From contig CM066984.1 in the NCBI GenBank assembly GCA_033977485.1, forward strand, positions 43,035,100-43,099,099: 64,000 bases of DNA, in the 5' to 3' direction. Both the position numbers and the translations under genes were made by a program. Every line of letters starts with the position of its first letter. The first letter of the stretch is position 1. The notes below the pieces were generated by a model that was not told the DNA's origin, searched no databases, and saw only the letters and a list, made by a program, of their open reading frames with translations. Positions 1 through 10,577 of this stretch are shown here, one piece after another. This DNA comes from Hydrangea macrophylla (lineage: Eukaryota > Streptophyta > Magnoliopsida > Cornales > Hydrangeaceae).

Positions 1-17
1 AGGCATCCGTGAAGGAG
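1..17 (-). pseudogene. Distal piece of H reverse transcriptase, cut off by the window edge
   Basis: Read on the minus strand, these 17 bases continue the RT of element H from 12743. Joining the two sides after removing E1 and one AGGAG copy keeps the reading frame of the LLSFxDA motif that follows LVDxTA in gypsy RTs. Everything downstream in H (active-site box, RNase H, integrase, 3' LTR) lies outside the window. The assignment rests on frame continuity and the matching target-site duplication. Confidence 0.75.
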
Positions 18-3000
18 TGTGGACACGCGAAATCCCACTCTTTATTTGTTTTGAGATTGTTTTGAAAAGGAAAGGAAAAGGTCTGTTGAAAACAGATACA
101 GAGTCGCCACTTGGTCTTTAGGGAACCAAGAAACCCAATTTGACTCACCCAAACAGATAAAGGGCAACAGTCCTTCATAACCAAAGAACTTGGTTTGGGG
201 TTTTGGTACGAGAGAGGAAGGAGCCTTTATCGCGACTAAAACACCCTCAACTTGCCCCGTCTCTCGACGGGCCTCAATTAGCATCCAAATAATCATCTTA
301 TACTATGTTTGGTTCGACAATTAATACTATGATAGTATACTACATTACATAAGAATCTTGAAATGGAAGATCAAAAGATAAGATATCATTCATAAGATAT
401 AAGCCAAATATCATACAATGTAAAGTGAAAGATTACACAAATAAACATAGGAAAAATCATCTAATCATATATCAAGTAATCAAGTTTTCCTAATCTAGGA
501 GGGGACGTGAATTGTTCTTGAAACAAATAATCAAAGGAATCAAAATATGCTTAGCAAACTAGAATGATGCATGTTAATCTTTGAGAAAGAAGACCTCTCA
601 ATCCCTGTGATGGATGAGAAAGGATGATTAGATCGAGGGGAAGCATGGACGTGTGATCAAGTTCAATCCTTATAATCTTCTTAGATTGGGAATCACAAAA
701 ACCTCAAATCTTGCATGGATGCAATGTATGATCCTAGAATGTGCAAAGGTTGTAGTGTGTTTGTGCACATGGACTTTCTAAAGTGATTTAGAAATCTACA
801 ATATGAATGAATGCATGAAGGAAATCATCATGGCATATGTACAAATGTAGTATGGACTACTTCCTAAGATATGAACAAATTTGGAGTGCATGTAAGCATC
901 AAATCATGGAAGTAAAAGTATACTTGCTGTGAATAGTGGGCAGAACAATGGCTTGATCTTGTGGAAAATGGAAAGTAGGGATAGAAATGTTTTCAATGCA
1001 TTATTTTTTGTAGAGATCATCCTTATTGTGTTTAGAACACAAATAAAAAAGCCAATCCTCAATAACTATTACAGATTGAGAGAAATCATATAAATAATAG
1101 AGGTTACTTAGAAATAGAGTTTGTACTGTCAACCGAAATGTTGAAAAATCTTAGGAAATGAAAACAAAGGATGTAGAGGCCCATATTATACAAAAAGTTT
1201 CTTAAGACATTGAAGTTCAAGGAAAAACTAATTTGGGACCACACTTTGTGGAAAAGTTTTCTGAAAGACAAGTTGCAATTCAACCAAGCTGCTGTGACAG
1301 CAAAAATAGAATATCTAGAGAGAATGTTTGGGTCCAAATGGACCACTTCCAAATATTTCAAAGTCAAACAAAAAATCATGGGTGTTCTCTAATAAGTTAA
1401 GAAGACTTTCCAAGTGGTCTCATGTTAATAGTTTGAGTATTGAGTCCTAGAGAAATCTTTGAACTCAGATTGTTCACTATTTTGAAGATTTTTGGTAAAA
1501 CAAGGCTTGTTTCTTGGAATCCAAATGTTGGGGGTTTTAAAGGGGTTTTGAAATAGGGGTTTTGAAAGTGTATTTCCAGTACTCAAAGGGGATTAAAACC
1601 ACTTGGGAAACCACCATCAAACTCATCATCAAGAACTCCCAATATTTCTTGCACAAACATGGTTTTGTTTGAGAATATGACTTCAATAATACATATGAAT
1701 GTATTGAAGTTAGAATCATCATCCATCAAACATTTCTTTGAGGTCAAGAGCTACTATCCATAAGGATTCACTCTCTTCAAACAACATGTCATCTATATGA
1801 TGATGAACTAGTGAGTAATCAAAGAAACAAAATTAAAAGAAATGGGATAAGAAGAGATGAACATTAATGTAAACAAGCAAGTAATAGCAATCAATAGATG
1901 ATAATCAAAGTGATTTTGGACTTGTAGCTTGGTGTTTCACTCATAGATGTTGACATTTGGACATGGAAGTAGCTTCTTAACTCATAAATGCTTAGATAAA
2001 TGGTGGTTGGGTATATTGATGATGAAGTATATAGAAGAATGGTGGAGGAAAACAAGATTGGAACTCACTTTCTATAGAAAAGTAGTAGGAGGAAGCTCCT
2101 TTCTCACTTCTAAATCTATCTCTATCTCTCTTTCTCTCTACAACTTTATCAAGCTTTACACTTGGCTCCTCCAAAATGAAGAGCAAAGGGGGGTTTATAT
2201 AGGCCAATTTGGGGATGGTTTTGGGATTTAGAAAGTGCTCCCATTGGTCCCAAACATCTGTGAACATAAAACTACATCGTTTTGGTCTTCAATTATTCAA
2301 TTTGGACCCCCAAAATAAATTACAAAAATGGACTCTGCGGGGGTTGAGTGCCACCGCAGCACTGGCCATGTGCCTTCACGGCAGTGGCAAAGTGCCACCA
2401 CGGCACTGATCCTCAGATGCCCGAAAAATTATATTTAGGCCCCCAGAGGTTCCGGTATTAGCGAAAAGGCCCTATTTCGTCCGAAATTCACAGAAAATGC
2501 ATTGGACTCCAAAATGAGGTTGTGATATACCATTAGAAAGGTAATGAAGTCTAATTTAACCTAAAAAATAATTCGGAGATAGGCCACTTTGAAAAGTTTT
2601 GCGGTATTCGCGATAAAAGCTAATTTGATCACCTTTTTCACCTTCGGAAATTCATAATAAATTCATTTTAAATCCAGGAATTATGTGCGATATACCATTG
2701 GAAACTATTGACCCCTAGTATCCATGAAAAATGTTTGAAAAATGATACTGTGCTCCAGTTTTAAAGTCAACTTTTGGTCAAACTAGGGACCTCCAGGAAG
2801 TTCTGGGAACCTCTGGGAGCTCTTGGGAGCTGACGTTTTTGTCTGATTTTCTTTTAAAACTTGTTTTAATACTTTTCTCATGATCTATAATAATCTCAAA
2901 ACTTTTTGGAAAATTTGGATGATTTCGGTCAAACCTTGATTAAACCAGTCAACGGGGACTTTCTGGGAACTTTCGAGACTTCCGGGGGTCTCTGGGAGCT

Positions 3001-3240
3001 GACGATTTCATCTGAATTTGCTTCAAAACTCATTTTTAGTATTTTTATGACGTAGCATGTTTCCAGAACTATTGGTCCAAATCCGGGAGTTTTGGGGCTT
3101 TCAAGGGCATTTTGGTCATTCTGAGCATTTTGAGAGATAGAACTAACTTCCAGGAGTTCTTTTTGAGTCTTTTTGATCATTATGAACCACCAAGCTATGG
3201 GTCTCCTAAATCTAATAGCCGAAAAAATGGGGTGTCTACA
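18..3240 (-). repeat. E1 3' LTR, long version
   Basis: This LTR is 3.2 kb and matches 10578-12742 along both arms, with about 1.13 kb more (roughly 1104-2230). The extra segment is not an insertion with its own ends. It contains the TATA box, so the shorter copy is most simply the deleted one. The GC-rich block at 2336-2410 carries GTGCC/GGCAC repeats like those upstream of the other promoters in this window. Short ORFs in the LTR overlap each other and have no family resemblance. Confidence 0.88.
2193..2203 (-). promoter_or_regulatory. Probable TATA box of E1 LTR promoter
   Basis: On the minus strand this reads CCTATATAAAC, about 1.04 kb from the LTR 5' end (3240). The corresponding position in the E2 LTRs is also a TATA-like box (17041-17049). 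A GTGCC/GGCAC-rich block lies upstream at 2336-2410. Confidence 0.55.
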
Positions 3241-3256
3241 GGTTGCCCCTCTTTGG
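3241..3256 (-). other. E1 polypurine tract
   Basis: The minus strand reads CCAAAGAGGGGCAACC directly before the LTR start TGTAGACACC. This is the expected place for the plus-strand primer. The equivalent site in E2 (17572-17590) shares the AGAGGGGCAA core. Confidence 0.75.
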
Positions 3257-3880
3257 CATGAACTTGCGAGGCAACGTATGTCGCAAGCGAGTGCCAAAGC
3301 TTTCGGGAGATAGGACTTTTGGAGGCTATAGATTTAGGATAAAAGCGTTGCAAAAGATGCAATGATAGAAACAAGAATGCTGAGGCTAGTGTTGGTCGTG
3401 CTCTACGTGAGCTGCCTACGTATCCCAAGGGGAATCAGACCAGGATGTAGTTCAGGGCACAAAGGAGCAAATCACACATGCACAACAAGATAGGTAGATG
3501 CTATGCTTTGAGGATGATATGCAATGCGTCGATGTGATATGAATTATGTCATGAGTCCTATCATGCCTAGTATTCTGATCCTAGTATGAGTTGGTGCTGT
3601 GGGGTGTGTGCCACTCTGAGTGGACTTATATCGTGCTAGTGTTTCTAACTGTGATGCAGTTATTGACCCGAATAGGGACACCAAGTTTTGAAGACTCTGG
3701 TACTTGGAGTAAACTTCTGAAGTTTGGAAAGTGTGCTTTGCGAGTGAATAGAATCGGATGTGGGGTCCTTAAGGACGATAATTAAAGATAATCGACTGAC
3801 ACGAGAGTCCTGGATACCAAGCGATGGATGATGAAGTTCAAGATAGCCAATCGAAGAAGGATTTTGCGATAACCGACAAG
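3257..3880. other. E1 post-gag spacer, no gene
   Basis: No coding signal was recognised. At 3412-3456 it holds one copy of the motif with a CCTACGTATCC core and a GGGAATCAG core that recurs after pol in E2 and E3. The spacer also shares with 17580-17800 of E2 the layout of a gene-free stretch next to the polypurine tract. Confidence 0.6.
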
Positions 3881-4500
3881 CGAGAAAGCTTACAATAGCT
3901 GATGGGTAGGTGAGGGGGCTCACAATTTTTGGCAAGGGAGTGAGGAAGCTCATAATTTTTATTTATTGAGGAAGCTCATGATCTTTTTTGAGGAAACTCA
4001 CGATAACCGATGGGTAGGTGAGGGGGCTCTCAATTTTGGACAGAGGAGTAAGAAAGCTCACGATTTTGGACAAAGGAGTTAGGATGCTCACGATAAGTGA
4101 GAAAGCTCACGATAAGCGAGGAAGCTCATGATAAGTGAAGAAGCTCACGATAAGTGAAGAAGCTCACGATTTTGGACAAAGGAGTGAGAAAGCTCACGAT
4201 AAGCGAGGAAGTTCATGATAAGTGAAGAAGCTCACGATAAGTGAGAAAGCTCATGATTTTGGACAAAGGAGTGAGGAAGCTCACGATAAGTGAGAAAGCT
4301 CACGATTAGTGAGAAAGCTCGCGATTTTGGACAAAGGAGTGAGGAAGCTCACAATTTTGGACAAAGGAGTGAGGAAGCTCACGATAAGTGAGAAAGCTCA
4401 CGATTTTGGACAAAGGAGTGAGGAAGCTAACGATAAGTGATAAAGCTCACAATTTTGGGCAAAGGAGTGAGCAAGCTCACGATTAGAGGAAGCTCACGAT
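3880..4500. repeat. Tandem repeat array, GTGAGGAAGCTCACGAT units
   Basis: Units of about 17 and 38 bp alternate: GAGGAAGCTCACGATAAGTGA and ATTTTGGACAAAGGAGTGAGG. More than 20 degenerate copies are present. The unit AGCTCACGATAAGTGA carries the dyad TCAC/GTGA. The array lies between the post-pol motifs and the 3' LTR, the same place where E2 and E3 carry unrelated arrays. Confidence 0.85.
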
Positions 4501-4899
4501 AACCAATGGACACGGAGCCTTGGATTGTGAGTAGACAATGCTTGCCCTAGGAGTCAGTGTCTTTTGACTGTGGGTGGTGTTTTTTAATCGTTGGCCGATT
4601 TTTATGTTGACCAATCTGGAAATTTGGTTCAGGTTCTGCTGGGAATGGTAGGGGATTCTTCGAGAATCTCTCTTAACTATTTTAATTCTTGACTGAGAAC
4701 CAGGATTCAAATCCGAATCTCTCACGGTTGATCAAATCTTGCAATGGTCGATCCGAAAAGCCTATTCAGGCCTCCAAGATGATTGACGTACGTAGAAGCA
4801 CTAATGATGGACATAGAATCCCTAATTTGTTATGTTGGGTGAAGTGACCCTCTTGACTCGACTCGTGCTGCCCTTAATCGTGATACTATGGACTCGGTG

Positions 4900-5590
4900 A
4901 CTCTCAAATTCTCAATGGTGCTTCTCAAATTTCAATGATGATCCTCAATTCTTTGACGGTGTTTCTTAATGCTTCTTGATTCTCAACGGTGTTCTTCAAA
5001 TCTCAACAATGCTCCTCAAATCATCAACGATGCTCCTTGACTTTTCAACGATGCTTTTCAACGATGCTTTTCAACTCTTCTGATGCTCCTCAACACATTT
5101 GATGCTCTTCCATTCTTCAATAATGCTCCTCAACACACCCGATGCTCCTCTTCAACAATACTCCTCAACACTTCTGATGTTCCTCGATGTTACTCCACTT
5201 TTCAACGATACTTCTCAACTCTTCTGATGTTCCTCGATGCTCCAATAATGCTTCTCAACTCTTCTGATGTTCCTCGATGCTCCAACAATGCTTCTTAATT
5301 CTCCTGATGTTACTCGATGCTCCTCTAATCTCTGGGCCATAAAACATCCTCACAAAACATAACATCAACAAACCTGGACTCTGAGCCCAAAAACACCCCA
5401 ACAATACATCTTATCAACACATCTAGACTCTGGGCCATAAAATACCTCAACAACACATCTTATCAACACATCTAGACTATGAGCCATAAACACCTCAACA
5501 ACGTATCTTATCAAAACATCTAGACTCTGAGCCCTAAAACACCTCAACAACACATCTCATCAACACACCTCATCAACACATCAGCAATAG
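4900..5590. repeat. Degenerate minisatellites, CTCCTCAACA and CATCTAGACTCTG types
   Basis: Two adjoining arrays are visible. At 4900-5310 are units of about 30 bp built on TTCTGATGTTCCTCGATGCT; at 5340-5580 are units of about 50 bp built on CAACACATCTAGACTCTG. The short ORFs reading through them have repetitive translations and are not taken as genes. Confidence 0.8.
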
Positions 5591-5628
5591 TTTCTTGGTG
5601 TTGGCGATATTTCCTCTGATCAGCCACC

Positions 5629-5919
5629 TTGAGAAACAACTATCGGTTTGTAGTTTGTAGCCACTTACGAGTTTATGCCACTAGTACTTGGGACACTTCT
5701 CATGTTGCGACCTTGAATGGTGCAGTAATAATGTTTGGTACTTCTGCTTGTATCCAAAGTTTTTATAATTGGGAATCACCTTTAACCCACATATTTGAGA
5801 CTATCAGGATAAATGGACTTAACAAGAACGACAAGGAAAGTTGGGTTAGTTTGTATAAAACATTGATCTCTGACACACTTTTGATCAGATTACTACTGAC
5901 TCAAATAAAGAAGGATTGA
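5629..5919 (+). other. Unrecognised 96-codon ORF in E1
   Basis: This is an open frame in E1, antisense to the element. The translation is not repetitive and is moderately hydrophobic, but I recognise no domain, and it matches neither antisense gene of E2/E3 by eye. It lies roughly where those genes would be and could be a remnant of a different antisense gene, or chance. No start context or splice pattern supports it. Confidence 0.2.
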
Positions 5920-6194
5920 CTTAGACATGAAATTCTCAAATTGCCACGATCCAATGTGCCTTCATCATGAATGATGTACCGCACATCTTTTATGTTCACT
6001 CCTCATCTTAATATGACAGCACTTTGCTGATAGATCTGGTTTTTGAAAATTCCTCCCTATTGATCTAATCAATTCTCTACTTCTCCCAGGAAGTACTTTG
6101 AATTAGTGCCTTATCTTTTAGAATAAAAGATGCTCCATTTCAAAAAATTTCAAAAACAATTAGGTGACTTAAAAACTCGCCCTTGGTGTGAAGG

Positions 6195-6420
6195 TATCAT
6201 GTTAGGTAAACGAAGTTTGCTCGTAGTTTGAGGTGTAGGAAGCAGAATTCATAGGCAAATAAGGTAGGTGACCGAAGTTTGCCCCTAGTTTGGATGATGG
6301 TTTATTGGAGGTTTTGGGCAAACGAGATCGGTGACCGAAGTTTGCCCCTTGTATGAAGGGTAGATGTAAAATTTAGGCAAACGAGGCGGGTAGACGAAGT
6401 TTACCCCTAGTGTGGGAGAT
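6195..6420 (-). repeat. Four polypurine-tract-like AGGGGCAAAC hairpin copies in E1
   Basis: On the minus strand the phrase (A)GGGGCAAACTTCG is repeated about four times, spaced 55-60 bp. Some copies can fold on GCAAAC/GTTTGC. The phrase resembles the true polypurine tract (AGAGGGGCAA) next to the 3' LTR. Corresponding copies follow pol in E2 (23809-23876) and E3 (56846-56913). Confidence 0.7.
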
Positions 6421-6609
6421 GTTTTTTGGCTTGAGGCAAGGACTGTGACTTTAATCTCTCAAATGCTGATAACTTTTGCCTAGGCACTAGTGAGGTGACC
6501 TAGCGAGCTCTTTTCTCTCTTTTGTTATTGCTCACCTTGGATTTAGCTCTAATTTTTGCCTAGGCGTCCTTTCGGATTTTGACCTAGCGAGCCATCCTTC
6601 TTTTTTTTT

Positions 6610-6870
6610 TAAAAGTCTGCCTACGTACCCTTGAGTGGGGATCAGGTCCAACGTAGTTTGGGCCAGGACCTTGAAAGAAGAGGGGTTAATATTGATGGTG
6701 TCGACCAAACCGATGCGGTAGCCTACGTATCCTCGAGTGGGAATCAGGTCGAGCGTAGTTCAAGGCAAGGATTGAAGGAAATTTGTTTGATTATGATGGT
6801 GTCAACCGAACCGATACGGTTGCTTACGAATCTCCGAGTGGGACTCAGGTCGAGCGTAGTTCAAGGCAAG
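6610..6870 (-). repeat. Three copies of the post-pol stem-loop motif in E1
   Basis: About 45 bp, repeated at roughly 105 bp spacing (6610-6655, 6718-6762, 6822-6866). On the minus strand each has ACCTGATTCCC, a short loop, then GGGATACGTAGGCA, allowing a small TCCC/GGGA stem. E2 and E3 have two copies each just downstream of integrase. Confidence 0.7.
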
Positions 6871-7945
6871 GCTTTGAAAGAAATTGGTTGGGGGTTTTTC
6901 AAACCAATCGTCAAAGAAGTTCAAACTTAGGTCACTTGTGGTAGCCTTGAATAAGAAGATTCAGTTTCGGTCTCCCTCTCTTTTCTTTTCTTTTCTTTTT
7001 ATTTTGAGGATTGATCCTTTTCCCTTTCGCCTAGCCAGTCAATTTTGCTTTTCATGTAAGTTGATTGATGTAAGATCTTCCGATTGCAATCTCAAAGTTT
7101 CATAATGTGCATGTCAGCTCTTAGAATTTGTTTATGGTCATTCTACGACCTTTGAAATATAATCTATACATATTCATATGATGTACCTTGAAGCGTAAAT
7201 TCTCTCAAAATTTTCTCCAACCTTTTGACTGGCTAGGGTCAGATTTTGGAAATCAACACCCTTTTTGCTCTAACTTTTGCCTAGGTGCTCTTTCGGGTTT
7301 TAAACCTACCGAGCCTTTTCTTTTCTTTTTTTGAAAGTGGAGATGAAACTCACTGAAATGTTTGGCTACCATCAAGGACTAAGTCCGCATTGCTTTAAAT
7401 CGGACAGATTGTATGGCTCCCAATTAGATTGGGCTTAAGGCTTCGAAATGGTGGAAAAAGGGTGTTGGGCAAGCCCCAAGTTAGTTTCAAGTATGTCTTT
7501 TTGAGATTTGAGCAAAAGCATCTATTAAATTCTTAAAGTAAGACTATTCAATTCTCAATTCTTCATCTGTACCAGCGTGAAATCGACTTTGACCTTTTCA
7601 GGATTCCTTTTTTTTGTTTGATGTAAAAATTTAATAGCAGAGTAATATCTATGGTAATTTGAAAAGTGACATTTCAGTTCGATGATTCGTGCATTGATGA
7701 CTAGACACATCAAATTAGGCAAAAATGAGATTTTATTCCATCAAAAGAAGAAGGATTACATTACTCGACACAGACTCATAACAACTTGAAGACTGACAAA
7801 CTCGACAACAAGACTAAACTTGAAATAGATTCAAAACATAGAACAAATTTAACTAGACTCGGCTTGGTCTCAAATGGGGTGTCTTTGTGACCCATTTATT
7901 ATTATTGTTTTTTTAGCAGAAGTTCTAAACACTATCGCTCCACTG
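6871..7945. other. E1 spacer downstream of gag, no gene
   Basis: I see no domain in either strand. Sequence at 6475-6600 recurs at about 7260-7320 (TTTTGCCTAGG ... CGAGCC), a further low-copy repeat. In E2 and E3 pol follows gag directly, so the junction at roughly 7900 marks where gag-derived sequence stops and the pol deletion begins. Confidence 0.5.
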
Positions 7946-9256
7946 CACGGATTCAACATTCATGGGTGTTAATGAAAGAGATCATTTGAAATGATGGGTC
8001 AGGGGCTTAGGTGACATGGGGTTGAATGGGTGGTGGCTCGATGATTCCTTAATCAATGAGGTCTTAGATATCATGGCAGAGATGTATGCACCGGGCGGTG
8101 TCATGACCTAGGCCTTGGTGGTAGGCACATCATTCGGACAGGTCACAGTTAAGTGGTGGGGGATCGGCACGAGGCAGAAGGAGTTGGAGGTATCCCTTTT
8201 TTAGCAGGCGGCCTAAGGCTACAGAGGGGGAAATATCTAGCTTGGAAAATTCACGGGGTACCCTATTTTGGTAAGGGCGGCTAGGCGAGCTGGTTTGGTT
8301 TGTGAGCTGGTATGGTTGGGGAGAATAGGTTATGGGTTGGTTACTAAGGGCGTTGACATCCGAAGGGTTCCGGGAGTAGTCGGGCCTCTTGGACTGGCTT
8401 TGTGATTCTTCATTCTTGATTTTCCCTTCCCTGATTGCATCCTCAATTCTAATCCCAATCTCAAACAGTTCCTCAAATGTTGAGATGGACTGGTAGATTA
8501 GTTTCTCATGGTACAGCGGTTGTAGATTCTTGATCAACATCCGAACTTGTTCTTTTTCGACTGGTCGGTGGGTCATTTGGGCCACTTTATTCCTCCATCT
8601 GCTCAAGAATGCAGCAAAGGACTCATTGAAGTTCTGCCAGGTAGTCTCCAAATCCTGGTTTGTGACATCGAGCTCTTGGTTGTAGGAGTAATGATCAATG
8701 AAGACCCGGACTATATCTTCCCAAGTCCGCATCTTAGAAACCTCCAAAGTCAAAAACCAGGATAAAGCAGCTTTGGCGAGGGTTTGAGGGAACAACATTG
8801 CAATGTGCTCATGGGTGCAGCCAATTGATTGGAAAACACTCATGCAGAACTTTACGTGGCTCTTTGGATTCCCAGTTCCATCAAAATGATCAATTTCAGG
8901 CATCTTAAAGTTTTCTGGCCACTTCAGCTTAACAGGCTCGAAAAGTCCTTCCAAGTCTAGTATGTAATCATCAACCCCTTTACTCTTCCTCAATATGCTT
9001 TCCAACTTGTTGACTTTGTCCATTTTCTCTTGGAACTTTTTCTCATAGGCCGGTGGTCTTGAAACCAGTCTTCTTCTCCATTGTTCTCGGGATGCGGTAC
9101 AAATCCAAACGGTGGTGGTGGGAACTCAGGGGGACACTGCTGCTGTTGCTATTTTAGTTCTTCCATAAACTTCAGGACCTGGGCCAGGCTGTCGAATTGC
9201 TGGCTTATGGTGGCTCCTAATTTGGTGACCTTATTTTTTAGCTCTTCCTGATTCAT
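7946..9256 (-). pseudogene. E1 gag, broken
   Basis: The minus-strand start at 9256 begins MNQEELKNK and is followed by a short coiled segment. A stop lies near 9150 and a frame change near 9050. An open stretch then runs 9023-8130 with the gypsy gag core: FDGTGNPKSH, AALSWF, WEDIV..F, ESFAAFLSRWR and the QVRMLIKNLQP motif. Past the stop at 8130 the same frame encodes a zinc-knuckle variant CxYHxxxGHDTxRC near 8110 and then DLID. The protein would form the particle shell and bind RNA. It closely resembles the E2 and E3 gag proteins. No protease follows. Confidence 0.85.
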
Positions 9257-10555
9257 GTTGAAATAACTCGGCGGGCTGATTCTGACCAAACGATTATCTG
9301 AATTTCTGATCTAGGACGAAGATCCCAGCTGCTGACTTTGAGAATCTATAGTGACCCTACAGATTCGAGAGGATTTGTATCAGATTCTGACAGTGATGAA
9401 TTTAGATAGACAATGACAGTGATGTTAACAGATGTGGACTGACTTGTGTAAGACTGACCGAGATAGTACGTGCAGACCGATAGGAATGGTGCATGCATGT
9501 GAGACAAGCACGCGGATGTAAGCCCTAATCTATATGATGCTCCTATTTATGACAGATGGCAGTTAGACAAATAAGGTCCTAACCATATAGAGTATGCTAA
9601 CTTTACTTTCCAGTATGATCACCAAGGGATAACAGGGGTTTCCAGGGTTTTATAAAGGTTTCTAGGAGAGACTGAGCATTTCTGGTTGGTTTGGACAGAG
9701 TTTCAGAGAGAAACTGGCATATCTGGGCATTTCTGGTTAGTTTGGACAGAGTTTCTGAGAGAAACTGGCATATTTGGGCATTTCTGGTTGGTTTGGACAG
9801 AGCTTCTGGGATAAACTAGTTAATATCTAGGATATCTAGATAGAGTTTCTGAGAGAAATAGGTTATATCTGGGATATTTGGACAGAGTTTCTGGAAGAAA
9901 CAGGTTATATCTGGGATATCTGGACAGAGTTTCTGGGAGAAACAGGTTATCTGACAGGAGTGTGTGATGATGGTGATCATACTATCAAGCAAGTTTTCAT
10001 ACTCCTATGCCTTAGGACCGACAAACAAGGTTTGCGGTGTATAGCATGGAGCAGACATCCTTGTCATGGTGCCTAGGCAGGTCAACTCAATGTGATCACA
10101 TGTAAGTGTTCGCCTTGGGAATCATAAGAAAGAGGTTCTGCGTCATACCACATAATCATCTACACCGCGGAGGTAATCCCGTCAGGGCATATAGCAGTTA
10201 TATCACATTGTCCTATCCGACAAGATAAATGAACAGTCCTATGAAAGGCTCTACAGGAATCTATATGCAAAGGCTGGGTTTAGTCAAAGAGGGTCCATTG
10301 ACGAGAGTTCCAATATACCGTCAGAGAGACAGTACGGTGGTTTTTACTCTTTTTGATATACCTTGGAAGGTACAGTATTAACGGTGACTTGTGCCATGGC
10401 ACAGCAAGACCTGAACAATGTCAGCGCCGCGTTTCAGACACAGTCGAAAGGGAAAATACAGGAGTGCAATGCGTTGAACCAGACACAGTAAAAAGATGAT
10501 TTTAGGATGCTTCTTATGAGTCAAACCTCTGTATTATTTTGTTTTGAAAATAAAT
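9257..10555 (-). other. E1 5' leader with conserved block
   Basis: Untranslated leader between PBS and gag. At about 10150-10330 it carries a block also found in the leaders of E2 (32560-32720) and E3 (44040-44170), with a GTAATCCC core and a GCAAAGGCTGGGTTT core. Being kept in three diverged elements suggests an RNA function such as packaging or translation control; that is inference. Confidence 0.55.
9640..9960. repeat. Tandem repeat in E1 leader, GTTTCTGAGAGAAAC units
   Basis: Five to six units of about 50-60 bp contain TTTGGACAGAGTTTCTGAGA, with the dyad GTTTCT/AGAAAC in each. No ORF runs through it. Confidence 0.8.
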
Positions 10556-10574
10556 ATCCCCAGCAGAGTTGCCA
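10556..10574 (-). other. E1 primer binding site
   Basis: The minus strand reads TGGCAACTCTGCTGGGGAT, three bases inside the 5' LTR end. TGG pairs with a tRNA CCA end. The same PBS type occurs in E2 and E3. From memory, Ogre-type elements use a tRNA-Arg primer; the match to a particular tRNA was not checked. Confidence 0.8.
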
Positions 10575-10577
10575 GAT

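Noticed and set aside
1104..2267. Short ORFs on both strands in the E1 3' LTR
   Set aside because: They overlap each other, have no resemblance to known proteins and lie in LTR sequence; the region matches an LTR promoter part.
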